From: Omphiscola glabra
Lineage: Eukaryota; Mollusca; Gastropoda; Lymnaeidae
NCBI GenBank assembly: GCA_964017045.1
Contig: OZ024809.1
Location: forward strand, 25,605,618 to 25,669,617
Length of the DNA stretch: 64,000 nucleotides
Direction of reading: 5' to 3'
Shown in pieces: positions 38,101 through 47,900 of the stretch. The translations under genes and the position numbers were made by a program. Positions within the stretch are counted from its first letter, which is position 1. Each line of letters starts with the position of its first letter. The notes below the pieces were generated by a model. The model was given only the letters and a program-made list of their open reading frames with translations. It did no database searches and had not been told where the DNA came from.

Positions 38101-41100
38101 TGAATGCAGACACAATTTTACAGTGTTTAACAAACACTGCTGAATGCAGACATAATTTTACAGTGTTTAACAAACACTGCTGAATGCAGACACAATTTTA
38201 CAGTGTTTAACAAACACTGTTGAATGCAGACATAATTTTACAGTGTTTAACAAACACTGTTGAATGCAGACACAATTTTACAGTGTTTAACAAACACTGC
38301 TGAATGCAGACATAATTTTACAGTGTTTAACAAACACTGCTGAATGCAGACATAATTTTACAGTGTTTAACAAACACTGCTGAATGCAGACACAATTTTA
38401 CAGTGTTTAACAAACACTGCTGAATGCAGACACAATTTTACAGTGGTTGACAAACACTGCTGAATGCAGACACTGTTACAGTGGTTGACAAACACTGCTG
38501 AATGCAGACACAATTTTACAGTGATTGACAAACACTGCTAAATGCAGACAATTTTACAGTGATTGACAAACACTGCTGAATGCAGACAATTTTACAGTGG
38601 TTGACAAACACTGCTGAATGCAGACACTGTTACAGTGGTTGACAAACACTGCTGAATGCAGACACAATTTTACAGTGGTTGACAAACACTGCTGAATGCA
38701 GACACAATTTTACAGTGATTGACAGCACTGCTGAATGCAGACAATTTTACAGTTATTGACAAACACTGCTGAATGCAGACAATTTTACAGTGGTTGACAA
38801 ACACTGCTTAATGCAGACAGTGTTACAGTGGTTGACAAACACTGCTGAATGCAGACACAATTTTACAGTGTTTAACAAACACTGCTGAATGCAGACATAA
38901 TTTTACAGTGTTTAACAAACACTGCTGAATGCAGACATAATTTTACAGTGTTTAACAAACACTGCTGAATGCAGACATAATTTTACAGTGTTTAACAAAC
39001 ACTGCTGAATGCAGACAATTTTACAGTGGTTGACAAACACTGCTTAATGCAGACAGTGTTACAGTGGTTGACAAACTCTGCTGAATGCAGACATAATTTT
39101 ACAGTGTTTAACAAACACTGCTGAATGCAGACATAATTTTACAGTGTTTAACAAACACTGCTGAATGCAGACATAATTTTACAGTGTTTAACAAACACTG
39201 CTGAATGCAGACATAATTTTACAGTGTTTAACAAACACTGCTGAATGCAGACATAATTTTACAGTGTTTAACAAACACTGCTGAATGCAGACATAATTTT
39301 ACAGTGTTTAACAAACACTGCTGAATGCAGACACAATTTTACCGTGGTTGACAAACACTGCTGAATGCAGACACTGTTACAGTGGTTGACAAACACTGCT
39401 GAATGCAGACACAATTTTACAGTGGTTGACAAACACTGCTGAATGCAGACACAATTTTACAGTGATTGACAAACACTGCTAAATGCAGACAATTTTACAG
39501 TGATTGACAAACACTGCTGAATGCAGACAATTTTACAGTGGTTGACAAACACTGCTGAATGCAGACACTGTTACAGTGGTTGACAAACACTGCTGAATGC
39601 AGACACAATTTTACAGTGGTTGACAAACACTGCTGAATGCAGACACAATTTTACAGTGATTGACAGCACTGCTGAATGCAGACAATTTTACAGTTATTGA
39701 CAAACACTGCTGAATGCAGACAATTTTACAGTGGTTGACAAACACTGCTTAATGCAGACACTGTTACAGTGGTTGACAAACACTGCTGAATGCAGACACA
39801 ATTTTCAGTGGTTGACAAACACTGCTGAATGCAGACACAATTTTACAGTGATTGACAAACACTGCTGAATGCAGACAATTTTACAGTGATTGACAAACAC
39901 TGCTGAATGCAGACAATTTTACAGTGGTTGACAAACACTGCTGAATGCAGACACTGTTACAGTGGTTGACAAACACTGCTGAATGCAGACACAATTTTAC
40001 AGTGGTTGACAAACACTGCCGAATGCAGACATAATTTTACAGTGTTTAACAAACACTGCTGAATGCAGACACAATTTTACAGTGATTGACAAACACTGCT
40101 GAATGCAGACACTGTTACAGTGGTTGACAAACACTGCTGAATGCAGACACAATTTTACAGTGGTTGACAAACACTGCTGAATGCAGACACAATTTTACAG
40201 TGGTTGAAAAACACTGCTGAATGTAAACACAATTTTACAGTGGTTGACAAACAATGCTGAATGCAGACACAATTTTACAGTGGTTGAAAAACACTGCTGA
40301 ATGTAAACACAATTTTACAGTGGTTGACAAACAATGCTGAATGCAGACACAAATTTTACAGTGGTTGGCAAACACTGCTGAATGCTGACACTGACACAAT
40401 TTTACAGTGGTTGACAAACACTGCTGAATGCAGACACAATTTAACAGTGGTTGACAAACACTGCTGAATGCAGACACAATTTTAGAGTGGTTGAAAAACA
40501 CTGCTGATGGGCCATTTAAAATCAACTAGCGGGCCGCGGGTTGGACAACACTGCTCTAGGGTATCAATGACCAGAGCCTTTAAAATTACTCTAGGGAGGG
40601 GTGAAAGCATGCCCGCCCCGGGTGGCACTTTTGGGATTTTATTTAACATTATTTTAAATAAATGATGTGTGTGTTGGGCGCAATTTGGGGAATTCTCCTC
40701 GGGTCGCATTTAGTCGAGGTACGCCTATGACATGTTCCACACTTGAACTGATGACATCTGGCCGGCACTTATGTGGATAAAGGATGCCGTGTATATAATA
40801 TGTATTAAAATATAAGTAGATTCTAATTGTTTGGTTTTCAATACTGTTACCTGGATAAAGCTATTTAGTCATTTATCTTGTTCAGTTTGCTGCAGGCAAG
40901 TTCGCACACTTCATTTACATCGAGCCGGGCAGATACGTGTACAAGCAGGCCATCAAAGACTACATCATACACAGCAGGCTTCATGGCGTCACTGTGGGCG
41001 GGAAACAGCTCAAATACAGCAGCTTTGTTGTCACTCATCCTCACATGTACACATTTTTAACAGTAAGTCTTTTTGAACAAGGACATTTTTTAAACAATCT

Positions 41101-42429
41101 TGGTGTACACGTACACCCTAGAGCAGTACAAAAATATTTCCTCTGTTTTAAAATAAACAACAAAAATGTTAACTTAAATGGAAATGAAAGAAACAAACAA
41201 ACAATTATTACAACATTCTCCTTCATTACGTCAAGCAAATTTGAAGCCTTTGATATCTTCATTGCATGGCGTGAAGGATGAACACAAATGCGCAGGTGTA
41301 TCATTTTGGAGCATTTCGATAGCGTTAGGGTTACAGAATTGACTAACAGCCTGGGTGGCCAGCAACCTGCGGGTTGGGAAATGCAGCATTTCAAAAAGTG
41401 GAGGGGTAAATCAACTAATCAACCTTAGGACAGAGTCTCACGCTATGGAGGGTACTAATCAACCTTAGGGCATAGTCTCACGCTAAACAAGATGTGATAT
41501 CACTTTTGTAAGAGGTGGAAACTTTATCTAACATTTCCAATGGCTAAAAATAAAAAGCATTTAAAAATTATAAAAACAGGATGCGATGCTGTTTAAAGCA
41601 TTGAATTCTTGCTATATAGTTGTTTTGAAAGAAATTTTGTCTCCACCTTCCAACTTAACATTATCAACTGATCAAAATGGTTACCGGAAATTTGATCGAA
41701 AGAAATTTGGTCTACGGAAAATTGATCGACGGTAAATTGATCGAACGGAAATTTGGTTGAATCTTTTTTTCAGTCCAGACGTTAAAATTTTCTTCAAATT
41801 TCTTTTTGAACGCACTATACTATATAGTAAAACAAAATAATGCGTTCAAAAAGAAATGTGACGCAAAATTTTAACGTATAAATTAAAAAAACAAATCGAT
41901 CAATTTTCCGACGACCAAATTTCTTTACATCAAATTTCCGGATACGGATCAAAATATTGATATTTACTTCCATGACCCCTTTTAAAAAAAAAAGAATCAA
42001 ATATTCTTCGAATTAATGGATTTTAAACAATTTTTTGTTTCAAATATTTTTCCATAATTTTTATTTGAACAGACGGATGAGAAAAAACTGCAAAAGACGC
42101 CACACTTTGAGTTCTCCGTGCTCATCGTCCACAACACAAAGCGAGTCAATAATTTCTTCCTGCGGTTTCTGACAGCATGTACGATGGAAGACTACTGCAT
42201 CGCTCCGCCAGGGGCCAAGCCCCACTGCGACTACAACCTCGGCAACAACAAGAAGTTCGCCAACTGCCACCGCTACGACGAGTCGGCCATCAACCTCATC
42301 CTCAACAGATGGCACGATTACAAGCCTAGCGAGTATCTGATGAAGGACATTGTCACCAAGGACTACGATGGCAAGGACATGTCTAAGCGGGTCAAAGTTT
42401 GTCATCCCATTAAAAATGATGAAGTTTGA
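32099..42429 (+). CDS. type II membrane protein, DUF1647-type glycosyltransferase-like, 8 coding exons
   Basis: Complete 436-residue model. Exons: 32099-32197, 34279-34410, 34950-35045, 35424-35609, 36532-36690, 37457-37561, 40886-41062, 42073-42429, all phase 0. Residues about 10-30 form a hydrophobic signal-anchor after a short basic N-terminus, so a Golgi/ER type II topology is inferred. A charged, probably coiled stem follows (about 34-170). The C-terminal domain has FVTAG (182-186), YDIGL (213-217), WRPLLIQ (253-259) and CHRYDESAINLIL (383-395) with Cys at 354, 360, 370 and 383. These resemble the nematode/mollusc DUF1647-type family, thought to be GT-A-like glycosyltransferases. The region where relatives usually have an acidic WMD-type motif reads FIYIEPGRYV, so activity is uncertain. 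The substrate is unknown. Seven introns use GT-AG; the one after exon 3 appears to be GC-AG. Confidence 0.85.
32837..34060 (-). mobile_element. CR1/Rex-like LINE reverse transcriptase relic, split by a minisatellite
   Basis: Lies in intron 1 of the + strand gene, antisense to it. From 34034 leftwards it encodes pieces of a non-LTR reverse transcriptase: LFQDFSSTFNTIQPNLMIKK, ...TNRPHFVKVN, and GPGMKQGCVLS, in place of the usual GAPQGCVLS. After a frameshift comes KCADAGTIVGLVSEE followed by a stop, then FISWCDEYVLQING. The catalytic YADD is changed to CADA. After the 41-bp array (33130-33582) the C-terminal part continues (HKKTIFELFYSATIGNLLNF at about 33040). It is inactive. The domain assignment is from motif recognition. 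Confidence 0.82.
33130..33582. repeat. 41-bp minisatellite, about 11 copies, inside the LINE relic
   Basis: The unit is CACATAGGTACTTATATATC plus GCTACTTGTTCTATATGGTGG; CACATAGG at 33181 and 33222 gives the period. It interrupts the LINE relic between its reverse-transcriptase part and its C-terminal part. Confidence 0.93.
34062..34130 (+). mobile_element. hAT left-end fragment
   Basis: CACTGGTCGGCTAACTCATT followed by GTCAAAAGAGCCAAAAATCA resembles a common hAT terminal sequence (CAGTGGTCGGCAAACTCATT type). It lies in intron 1 beside the LINE relic. No right end seen. Confidence 0.5.
34279..34410 (+). CDS. glycosyltransferase-like gene, exon 2 (stem)
   Basis: Acceptor TTTATTTATTCAG|AAAAGT, 44 codons (KSSDPFRDITNDHPKNVRG...), donor GGG|GTAAGC. 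Polar, Gly/Lys/Asp-rich, as expected for a lumenal stem. Confidence 0.75.
34785..34915. repeat. about 21-bp tandem repeat in intron 2
   Basis: Degenerate copies of AATCTTATTACACCAATACA. Confidence 0.8.
34950..35045 (+). CDS. glycosyltransferase-like gene, exon 3 with probable GC donor
   Basis: Acceptor TTTGTATTTCAG|AAAGTG, 32 codons (KVEEERDPIDVGDLPKDLAN...). The best phase-compatible end is AAAAG|GCAATG, a GC donor, joining QQKEK to EYLQDQ of the next exon. The alternative GAC|GTAGGA at about 34980 is a weaker match and would shorten the exon. Read-through ends at a stop at 35069. Confidence 0.65.
35424..35609 (+). CDS. glycosyltransferase-like gene, exon 4 (charged stem)
   Basis: Acceptor GTAACTTGCAG|GAATAC, 62 codons (EYLQDQLDKHQIHLDKEKKA ... 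MEEHEFR), donor AGG|GTATGG. Alternating Lys/Glu suggests a helical or coiled stem. Confidence 0.82.
35720..36118. repeat. 31-bp minisatellite in intron 4, about 13 copies
   Basis: The unit contains CATGTAAGTGACAATGTATG. In the gene-sense direction many units carry GTAAGTGA, a 5' splice-site-like word, not far downstream of the real exon 4 donor. Confidence 0.92.
36355..36430. repeat. 22-bp tandem repeat, 3-4 copies, in intron 4
   Basis: Copies of ATCCCAATTATACCTGAGTC. Confidence 0.8.
36532..36690 (+). CDS. glycosyltransferase-like gene, exon 5 (start of catalytic-like domain)
   Basis: Acceptor CCTACACAG|GACATG, 53 codons. It holds FVTAGSHSTYPATLQFIYS and YPDSLIGIYDIGLTS, the first strands of a Rossmann-like GT-A fold as in DUF1647-type proteins. 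Donor TTT|GTAAGT. Confidence 0.87.
36880..37370. repeat. about 46-bp minisatellite in intron 5
   Basis: The unit contains GGTAAGATGGTATTCGGGGT. About 10 copies. Pro/His-rich frames on the - strand are artefacts. Confidence 0.9.
37457..37561 (+). CDS. glycosyltransferase-like gene, exon 6
   Basis: Acceptor GCTGTCTACAG|ATCAAC, 35 codons (INSLCNSEVISMWLQVWPEE ... VWRPLLIQ), donor CAG|GTAGTC. The ending WRPLLIQ matches the family's W-[KR]-P-hydrophobic-Q motif. Confidence 0.85.
37645..40504. repeat. 40-bp hairpin-bearing minisatellite in intron 6, about 72 copies
   Basis: The main unit includes CAGTGTTTAACAAACACTG, an interrupted palindrome, followed by CTGAATGCAGACATAATTTTA. Shorter units lacking a few bases are interspersed. 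An atypical segment (GATTGACAGCACTGC followed by AGTTATTGAC) occurs at about 38720 and 39661, so a block of about 940 bp was duplicated. It swells this intron to 3.3 kb. Confidence 0.96.
40505..40552 (+). mobile_element. hAT right-end fragment abutting the 40-bp array
   Basis: AGCGGGCCGCGGGTTGGACA followed by ACACTG is a hAT-like terminal sequence (inverse of CAGTGTTGTCCAACC). The array's own palindrome resembles it, suggesting that the array grew from this element. Confidence 0.55.
40886..41062 (+). CDS. glycosyltransferase-like gene, exon 7
   Basis: Acceptor ATCTTGTTCAG|TTTGCT, 59 codons (FAAGKFAHFIYIEPGRYVYK ... HPHMYTFLT), donor ACA|GTAAGT. It covers the part where relatives carry an acidic metal-binding-like motif; here no D-x-D is present. 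Confidence 0.85.
41679..41946. mobile_element. palindromic MULE-like MITE with perfect 9-bp TSD
   Basis: 268-bp foldback element in intron 7. The left arm GGTTACCGGAAATTTGATCG and the right arm CAAATTTCCGGATACG are inverted over at least 34 bp. A second, inner inverted pair (CTTTTTGAACGCA / TGCGTTCAAAAAG) lies at the centre. It is flanked by identical 9-bp GATCAAAAT (41670-41678 and 41947-41955). Long TIRs with a 9-bp TSD are the Mutator-like pattern. Non-coding. A truncated relative is at 18772-18999. Confidence 0.82.
42073..42429 (+). CDS. glycosyltransferase-like gene, exon 8 (C-terminus)
   Basis: Acceptor TTTGAACAG|ACGGAT, 118 codons and a TGA at 42427. It contains NTKRVNNFFLRFLTACTMED, YCIAPP and CHRYDESAINLIL, the most family-diagnostic part. 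It ends ...CHPIKNDEV. Confidence 0.9.
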   Translation, partial: TDEKKLQKTPHFEFSVLIVHNTKRVNNFFLRFLTACTMEDYCIAPPGAKPHCDYNLGNNKKFANCHRYDESAINLILNRWHDYKPSEYLMKDIVTKDYDGKDMSKRVKVCHPIKNDEV

Positions 42430-42431
42430 CA

Positions 42432-42835
42432 GGTGGCTTTGTTTTCATTAGGGTTTGAGTTGATCAATACACATAAATGGGGACATTCGTTTAGGGTTTG
42501 AGTTGATCAATACACATAAATGGGGACATTCTTTTTGGGTTTGAGTTGATCAATACACATAAATGGGAACATTCTTTTTGGGTTTGAGTTGATCAATACA
42601 CATAAATGGGAACATTCTTTTAGGGTTGGAATTGATCAAGACACATAAATGGGGACATTCTTTTAGGGTTTGAGTTGATCAATACACAAAAATGGGGACA
42701 TTCTTTTAGGGTTGGAATTGATCAAGACACATAAATGGGGATATTCTTTTAGGGTTTGAGTTGATCAATACACATAAATGGGGACATTCTTTTAGGGTTT
42801 GAGTTGATCAATACACATAAATGGGTACATTCTTT
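42432..42835. repeat. 43-bp minisatellite directly after the stop codon
   Basis: About nine to ten copies of a unit containing GGGTTTGAGTTGATCAATAC. It starts only a few bases past the TGA, so it is probably in the 3' UTR. Confidence 0.88.
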
Positions 42836-43069
42836 GATACGTTCATGGCTACGTTTTATCTACGTTCATTTTCAAACATAATCATATTTCTTTCATAGGA
42901 CAATTTCATCAAAATCATGATATAGTTATCACAATCATGACATTACATCTGACAACCGTGACAGTGCCATCTCACAATCATGCAATCCCATTGAAAATGA
43001 ATATCTAATTCATTTAATGCTGAATTAGTTAAGTTAAACATTTTTGAAAGTTTTTTGATGAAACTAGAC

Positions 43070-43330
43070 ACCTGAAAGCTGTTTTGGTGACACACACCTG
43101 GAAGCTTTTTGGTGAGACTACAAATAGGAAAGCTGTTTTGGTGAAATTACACATCTGAAAGTGAAAGCTGTTTTGGTGAAATTACACATCTGAAAGTGAA
43201 AGCTGTTTGGTGAAACTACACACCTGAAAGCTGTTTGGGAAAGCTACACATCTGAAAGCTGTTTGGTGAAACTACACACCTGAAAGCTGTTTGGTGAAAC
43301 TACACATCTGACAGCTGTTTGGTGAGCCTT
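43070..43330. repeat. about 30-bp degenerate repeat
   Basis: Copies built on TGAAAGCTGTTTGGTGAAAC, about 8 in number. Confidence 0.82.
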
Positions 43331-43490
43331 TACATCTGGATGCTGTTTACCTATAAAATTCCTAATTAACCGATGTTTAAATGTCAGCTGTTGTACAACT
43401 CCAAACAAACTGCTCCTGTAGTGAGACATAAGATCAACACATGAACTTAGGACTCATTTTGGTGGGTTTTTTTTTCAATTTGTAATATTT

Positions 43491-45409
43491 AGATGTGTAA
43501 TATGGCTAATTTTACCAGTCTAGATATAGATGTGTAATATGGCTAGTTTTACCAGTCTAGATATAGATGTGTAATATGGCTAGTTTTACCAGTCTAGATA
43601 TAGATGTGTAATATGGCTAGTTTTACCAGCCTAGATATAGATGTGTAATATGGCTAGTTTTACCAGTCTAGATATAGATGTGTAATATGGCTAGTTTTAC
43701 CAGTCTAGATATAGATGTGTAATATGGCTAGTTTTACCAGCCTAGATATAGATGTGTAATATGGCTAGTTTTACCAGTCTAGATATAGATGTGTAATATG
43801 GCTAGTTTTACCAGTCTAGATATAGATGTGTAATATGGCTAATTTTACCAGTCTAGATATAGATGTGTAATATGGCTAGTTTTACCAGTCTAGATATAGA
43901 TGTGTAATATGGCTAGTTTTACCAGTCTAGATATAGATGTGTAATATGGCTAGTTTTACCAGCCTAGATATAGATGTGTAATATGGCTAGTTTTACCAGT
44001 CTAGATATAGATGTGTAATATGGCTAGTTTTACCAGTCTAGATATAGATGTGTAATATGGCTAGTTTTATCAGTCTACATATAGATGTGTAATATGGCTA
44101 GTTTTACCAGTCTAGATATAGATGTGTAATATGGCTAGTTTTATCAGTCTAGATATAGATGTGTAATATGGCTGGTTTTACCAGTCTAGATATAGATGTG
44201 TAATATGGCTAGTTTTACCAGTCTAGATATAGATGTGTAATATGGCTATTTTTACCAGTCTAGATTTAGATGTGTAATATGGCTAGTTTTACCAGTCTAG
44301 ATTTAGATGTGTAATATGGCTAGTTTTATCAGTCTAGATATAGATGTGTAATATGGCTAGTTTTACCAGTCTAGATTTAGATGTGTAATATGGCTAGTTT
44401 TACCAGTCTAGATATAGATGTGTAATATGGCTAGTTTTACCAGTCTAGATATAGATGTGTAATATGGCTAGTTTTACCAGTCTAGATATAGATGTGTAAT
44501 ATGGCTATTTTTACCAGTCTAGATTTAGATGTGTAATATGGCTAGTTTTACCAGTCTAGATTTAGATGTGTAATATGGCTAGTTTTATCAGTCTAGATAT
44601 AGATGTGTAATATGGCTAGTTTTACCAGTCTAGATATAGATGTGTAATATGGCTAGTTTTACCAGTCTAGATATAGATGTGTAATATGGCTATTTTTACC
44701 AGTCTAGATTTAGATGTGTAATATGGCTAGTTTTACCAGTCTAGATTTAGATGTGTAATATGGCTAGTTTTATCAGTCTAGATATAGATGTGTAATATGG
44801 CTAGTTTTACCAGTCTAGATTTAGATGTGTAATATGGCTAGTTTTACCAGTCTAGATATAGATGTGTAATATGGCTAGTTTTACCAGTCTAGATATAGAT
44901 GTGTAATATGGCTAGTTTTACCAGTCTAGATATAGATGTGTAATATGGCTAGTTTTACCAGTCTAGATATAGATGTGTAATATGGCTAGTTTTACCAGTC
45001 TAGATATAGATGTGTAATATGGCTAGTTTTATTAGTCTAGATATAGATGTGTAATATGGCTAGTTTTATCAGTCTAGATATAGATGTGTAGTATGGCTGG
45101 TTTTACCAGTCTAGATATAGATGTGTAATATGGCTAGTTTTACCAGTCTAGATTTAGATGTGTAATATGGCTAGTTTTATCAGTCTAGATATAGATGTGT
45201 AATATGGCTAGTTTTACCAGTCTAGATATAGATGTGTAATATGGCTAGTTTTATCAGTCTAGATATAGATGTGTAATATGGCTAGTTTTATCAGTCTAGA
45301 TATAGATGTGTAATATGGCTAGTTTTATCAGTCTAGATATAGATGTGTAATATGGCTAGTTTTATCAGTCTAGATATAGATGTGTAATATGGCTAGTTTT
45401 ACCAGTCTA
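43491..45409. repeat. 37-bp minisatellite, about 52 copies
   Basis: The unit contains AGATGTGTAATATGGCTAGT. Variants (TACCAG/TATCAG, GATAT/GATTT, CTAG/CTATT) are clustered, with TATCAG concentrated at the right end. Stop codons occur in all frames. It lies between the two convergent genes. Confidence 0.96.
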
Positions 45410-46199
45410 AATTATGAGATTTAGCTGAAGTCAGACTTCAAATATTATTTTCTATGTTCACTTTCATTCAACATTTTGGGAAATGTATTGGACATTACTG
45501 GTATTGTTACACAAAGAACACAAAAGAATAGAAATGTGTAACAGAATGCTTTGGGAGAGTTAAAATTTAATACATTTTTTATTACCATTCAACTTTCATT
45601 CAAAATTCAAAGCACTGAACAAAATAAAAAAAAGAAGTAAGAGTCTAACGGCTGGTTGACTTAACCCATACATGAGTTATCTTCTCCTTCTGTTAGTATG
45701 AGTTGGGTTGAGTGCCCTTGACACATACTGCACCAGCTTTGATTACTCCTCAAATTCTGCATGAAAACTCTTACATTACTCAGCAAGACCCACATAGTGA
45801 GAGTCTAGGGATTTCAAAGAAAACAGGCATGATAGAAAAAAATCAAAGAAAACAATTCATTAATGAAGAGCTACCAAATATAAAACCTTAAGTTTCACAA
45901 AGAAAATCTCATGTGAACAAAATTTACCCATTTAATTTTTTTAAAATCTTGACATTCAGTCAAATCTAAGCTCAAACATTGAAACCATAGAAATCAGTTT
46001 TTTTTTAAAATAAAAATATTTGGGTGTTTTTTTTAATTTAAAAAAGAAATAGTTTTCCATGTTCCCAGATTATCTTGAAATTGCTACATAAATTCATCAA
46101 GTCACATGTGTATAAGCAAGATTGGTCTGTAGCTGAGATGATTCTGTAGCTAATGTAAGTCAGCTGAGCTGATATCAAAATGAAACAAATGTAAATAAC

Positions 46200-46505
46200 A
46201 AAGCTAAAGCCCAGGGTTCTGTCAACTAACAAAGTCAGCGTTCTGTCAACTAACAAACCCAAGGGTTCTGTCAACTAACTAAGCCAAGGTTTCTGTCAAC
46301 TAACAAAGCCAGGGGTTCTGTCAACTAACAAAGCCAAGGGTTCTGTCAACTAACAAAGCCAGGGGTTCTGTCAACTAACAAAGCCAAGGGTTCTGTCAAC
46401 TAACAAAGCCAAGGGTTCTGTCAACTAACAAAACCAAGGGTTCTGTCAACTAACAAAGCCAAGGGTTCTGTCAACTAACAAAGCCAAGGGTTCTGTCAAC
46501 TAACA
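46200..46505. repeat. 25-bp minisatellite, about 12 copies
   Basis: Copies of AAGCCAAGGGTTCTGTCAAC plus TAACA. The preceding 45410-46199 is AT-rich with nothing assigned. Confidence 0.92.
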
Positions 46506-46829
46506 TCTTCATGACACAAGTAAAAGCAGACACAAATGATGTCAATAGTGTTGTATTACATCAGAAAAAAAGTAGTCCAAAGCAAAATAACAAAATGATG
46601 ACCAGAAAGATGGTCATTGTAATCAAGGGTGGCCCCAGGATTGTATGCAGGAGGGGTCAATCATTGACGGGCGACTTGGATGATAAGTGATAATGTTATT
46701 GAAAATGACAGGACTCACTGTCTTAATCTTACAGTTTCCCCAAGTCCTAATTAATGATTAAGTTCACTTTTAGTCATGTTCATTTAGTAATTTCTCTCAA
46801 CATTATTTAATGTAATAGTAATTTATTTT

Positions 46830-46912
46830 TTTTAAAGGGGGGGGGGGGGGGGGGTGTTTGAGAGAAGATAGAACTGTACCTGACAATGCCCCCCCCCCCC
46901 CCCCCAAAAAAA
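46830..46912. repeat. G18 / C17 homopurine hairpin
   Basis: T-run, AAA and 18 G (46837-46854), then about 34 bp, then 17 C (46889-46905) and seven A. The two arms are inverted copies able to form a long GC stem or quadruplex/i-motif. Confidence 0.85.
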
Positions 46913-47039
46913 TGCTAGAGCTATTCTGGGGTCAACTTTGTATTAAGTAAGTTCAATGTTTGAGAGAAGTTCCTGAGCACCATTGCTATAAACCATTCTA
47001 TGACAGTGATAGTTTCATAAATGTCTTGCCAAACATTTC

Positions 47040-47455
47040 ATACATCAGTACTTCCCATGTACACATACGTTCTACAATGAACACATAAGTTCTACCATGT
47101 ACACATAAGTGCTTCCATGTAAAAAAAGTACTACCATATATATATAAGTACATCCATGTACACTTAAGTACTTCCATGTACACATGTGTACTACAATATA
47201 CAGATAAATACTACCATATACACACATAAGAACTTCCATGTACACATAAGTTCTACCATGCACATATCAGAAATGACCATGTATATACTGGTATTACCCA
47301 TGCTCCCCCCAGTACTGCCATGAACACAAGATCTTGTCATCAATGTTACAATAAATAGACGAGAGTCATCATTCAACATCTAATTCAGTGCAGCCCATGT
47401 GCTGTGTCCCATGTGTTGTGTCCCATGTGCTGTGTCCCATGTGCTGTGTCCCACA
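47040..47455. repeat. degenerate CTTCCATGTACACATAAGT repeats and 14-bp GTGTCCCATGTGCT repeat
   Basis: Old ~20-bp units (47040-47275), then four 14-bp copies (47395-47455). Frames across them are artefacts. Confidence 0.75.
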
Positions 47456-47807
47456 TGCAACTAAAACATCATCAGCGATGTGCTTCAAAATACAAGAGGA
47501 ATCTCCATATATTATGAGCCATAGATCTATCCCTGAGGAATACTGGATCCAATCAAGATAGAACAAAAAAATTGTCCAATTCTATTAATAGGACATGTAC
47601 TCAAAGGTCTTTCTATCAAATACAAGAAACTGTTCTAGAAGTTGTATGTTACTTTAACTGAAGTGTGATGCAGAGAGAAGCTGAAGGGAATAATGAAGTT
47701 AGAATGTGGTTAATGACGAGTCATCCTCCATTAAAACATCAGGAAATTCAACTGCCATTGTGATCAATCTCTTTTTTAAATCTTTTTCTCAACAATGAAG
47801 AGGAACT

Positions 47808-47900
47808 TAATTTAGCCAAGAACTTGTACAATCATTTGTGATTTAGCCAAGAACTTGTACAATCATTTGTGATTTAGCCAAGAACTTGTACAATCATGTC
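47808..47900. repeat. 31-bp tandem repeat, 3 copies
   Basis: Copies of ATTTAGCCAAGAACTTGTAC plus AATCATTTGTG. Confidence 0.85.
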
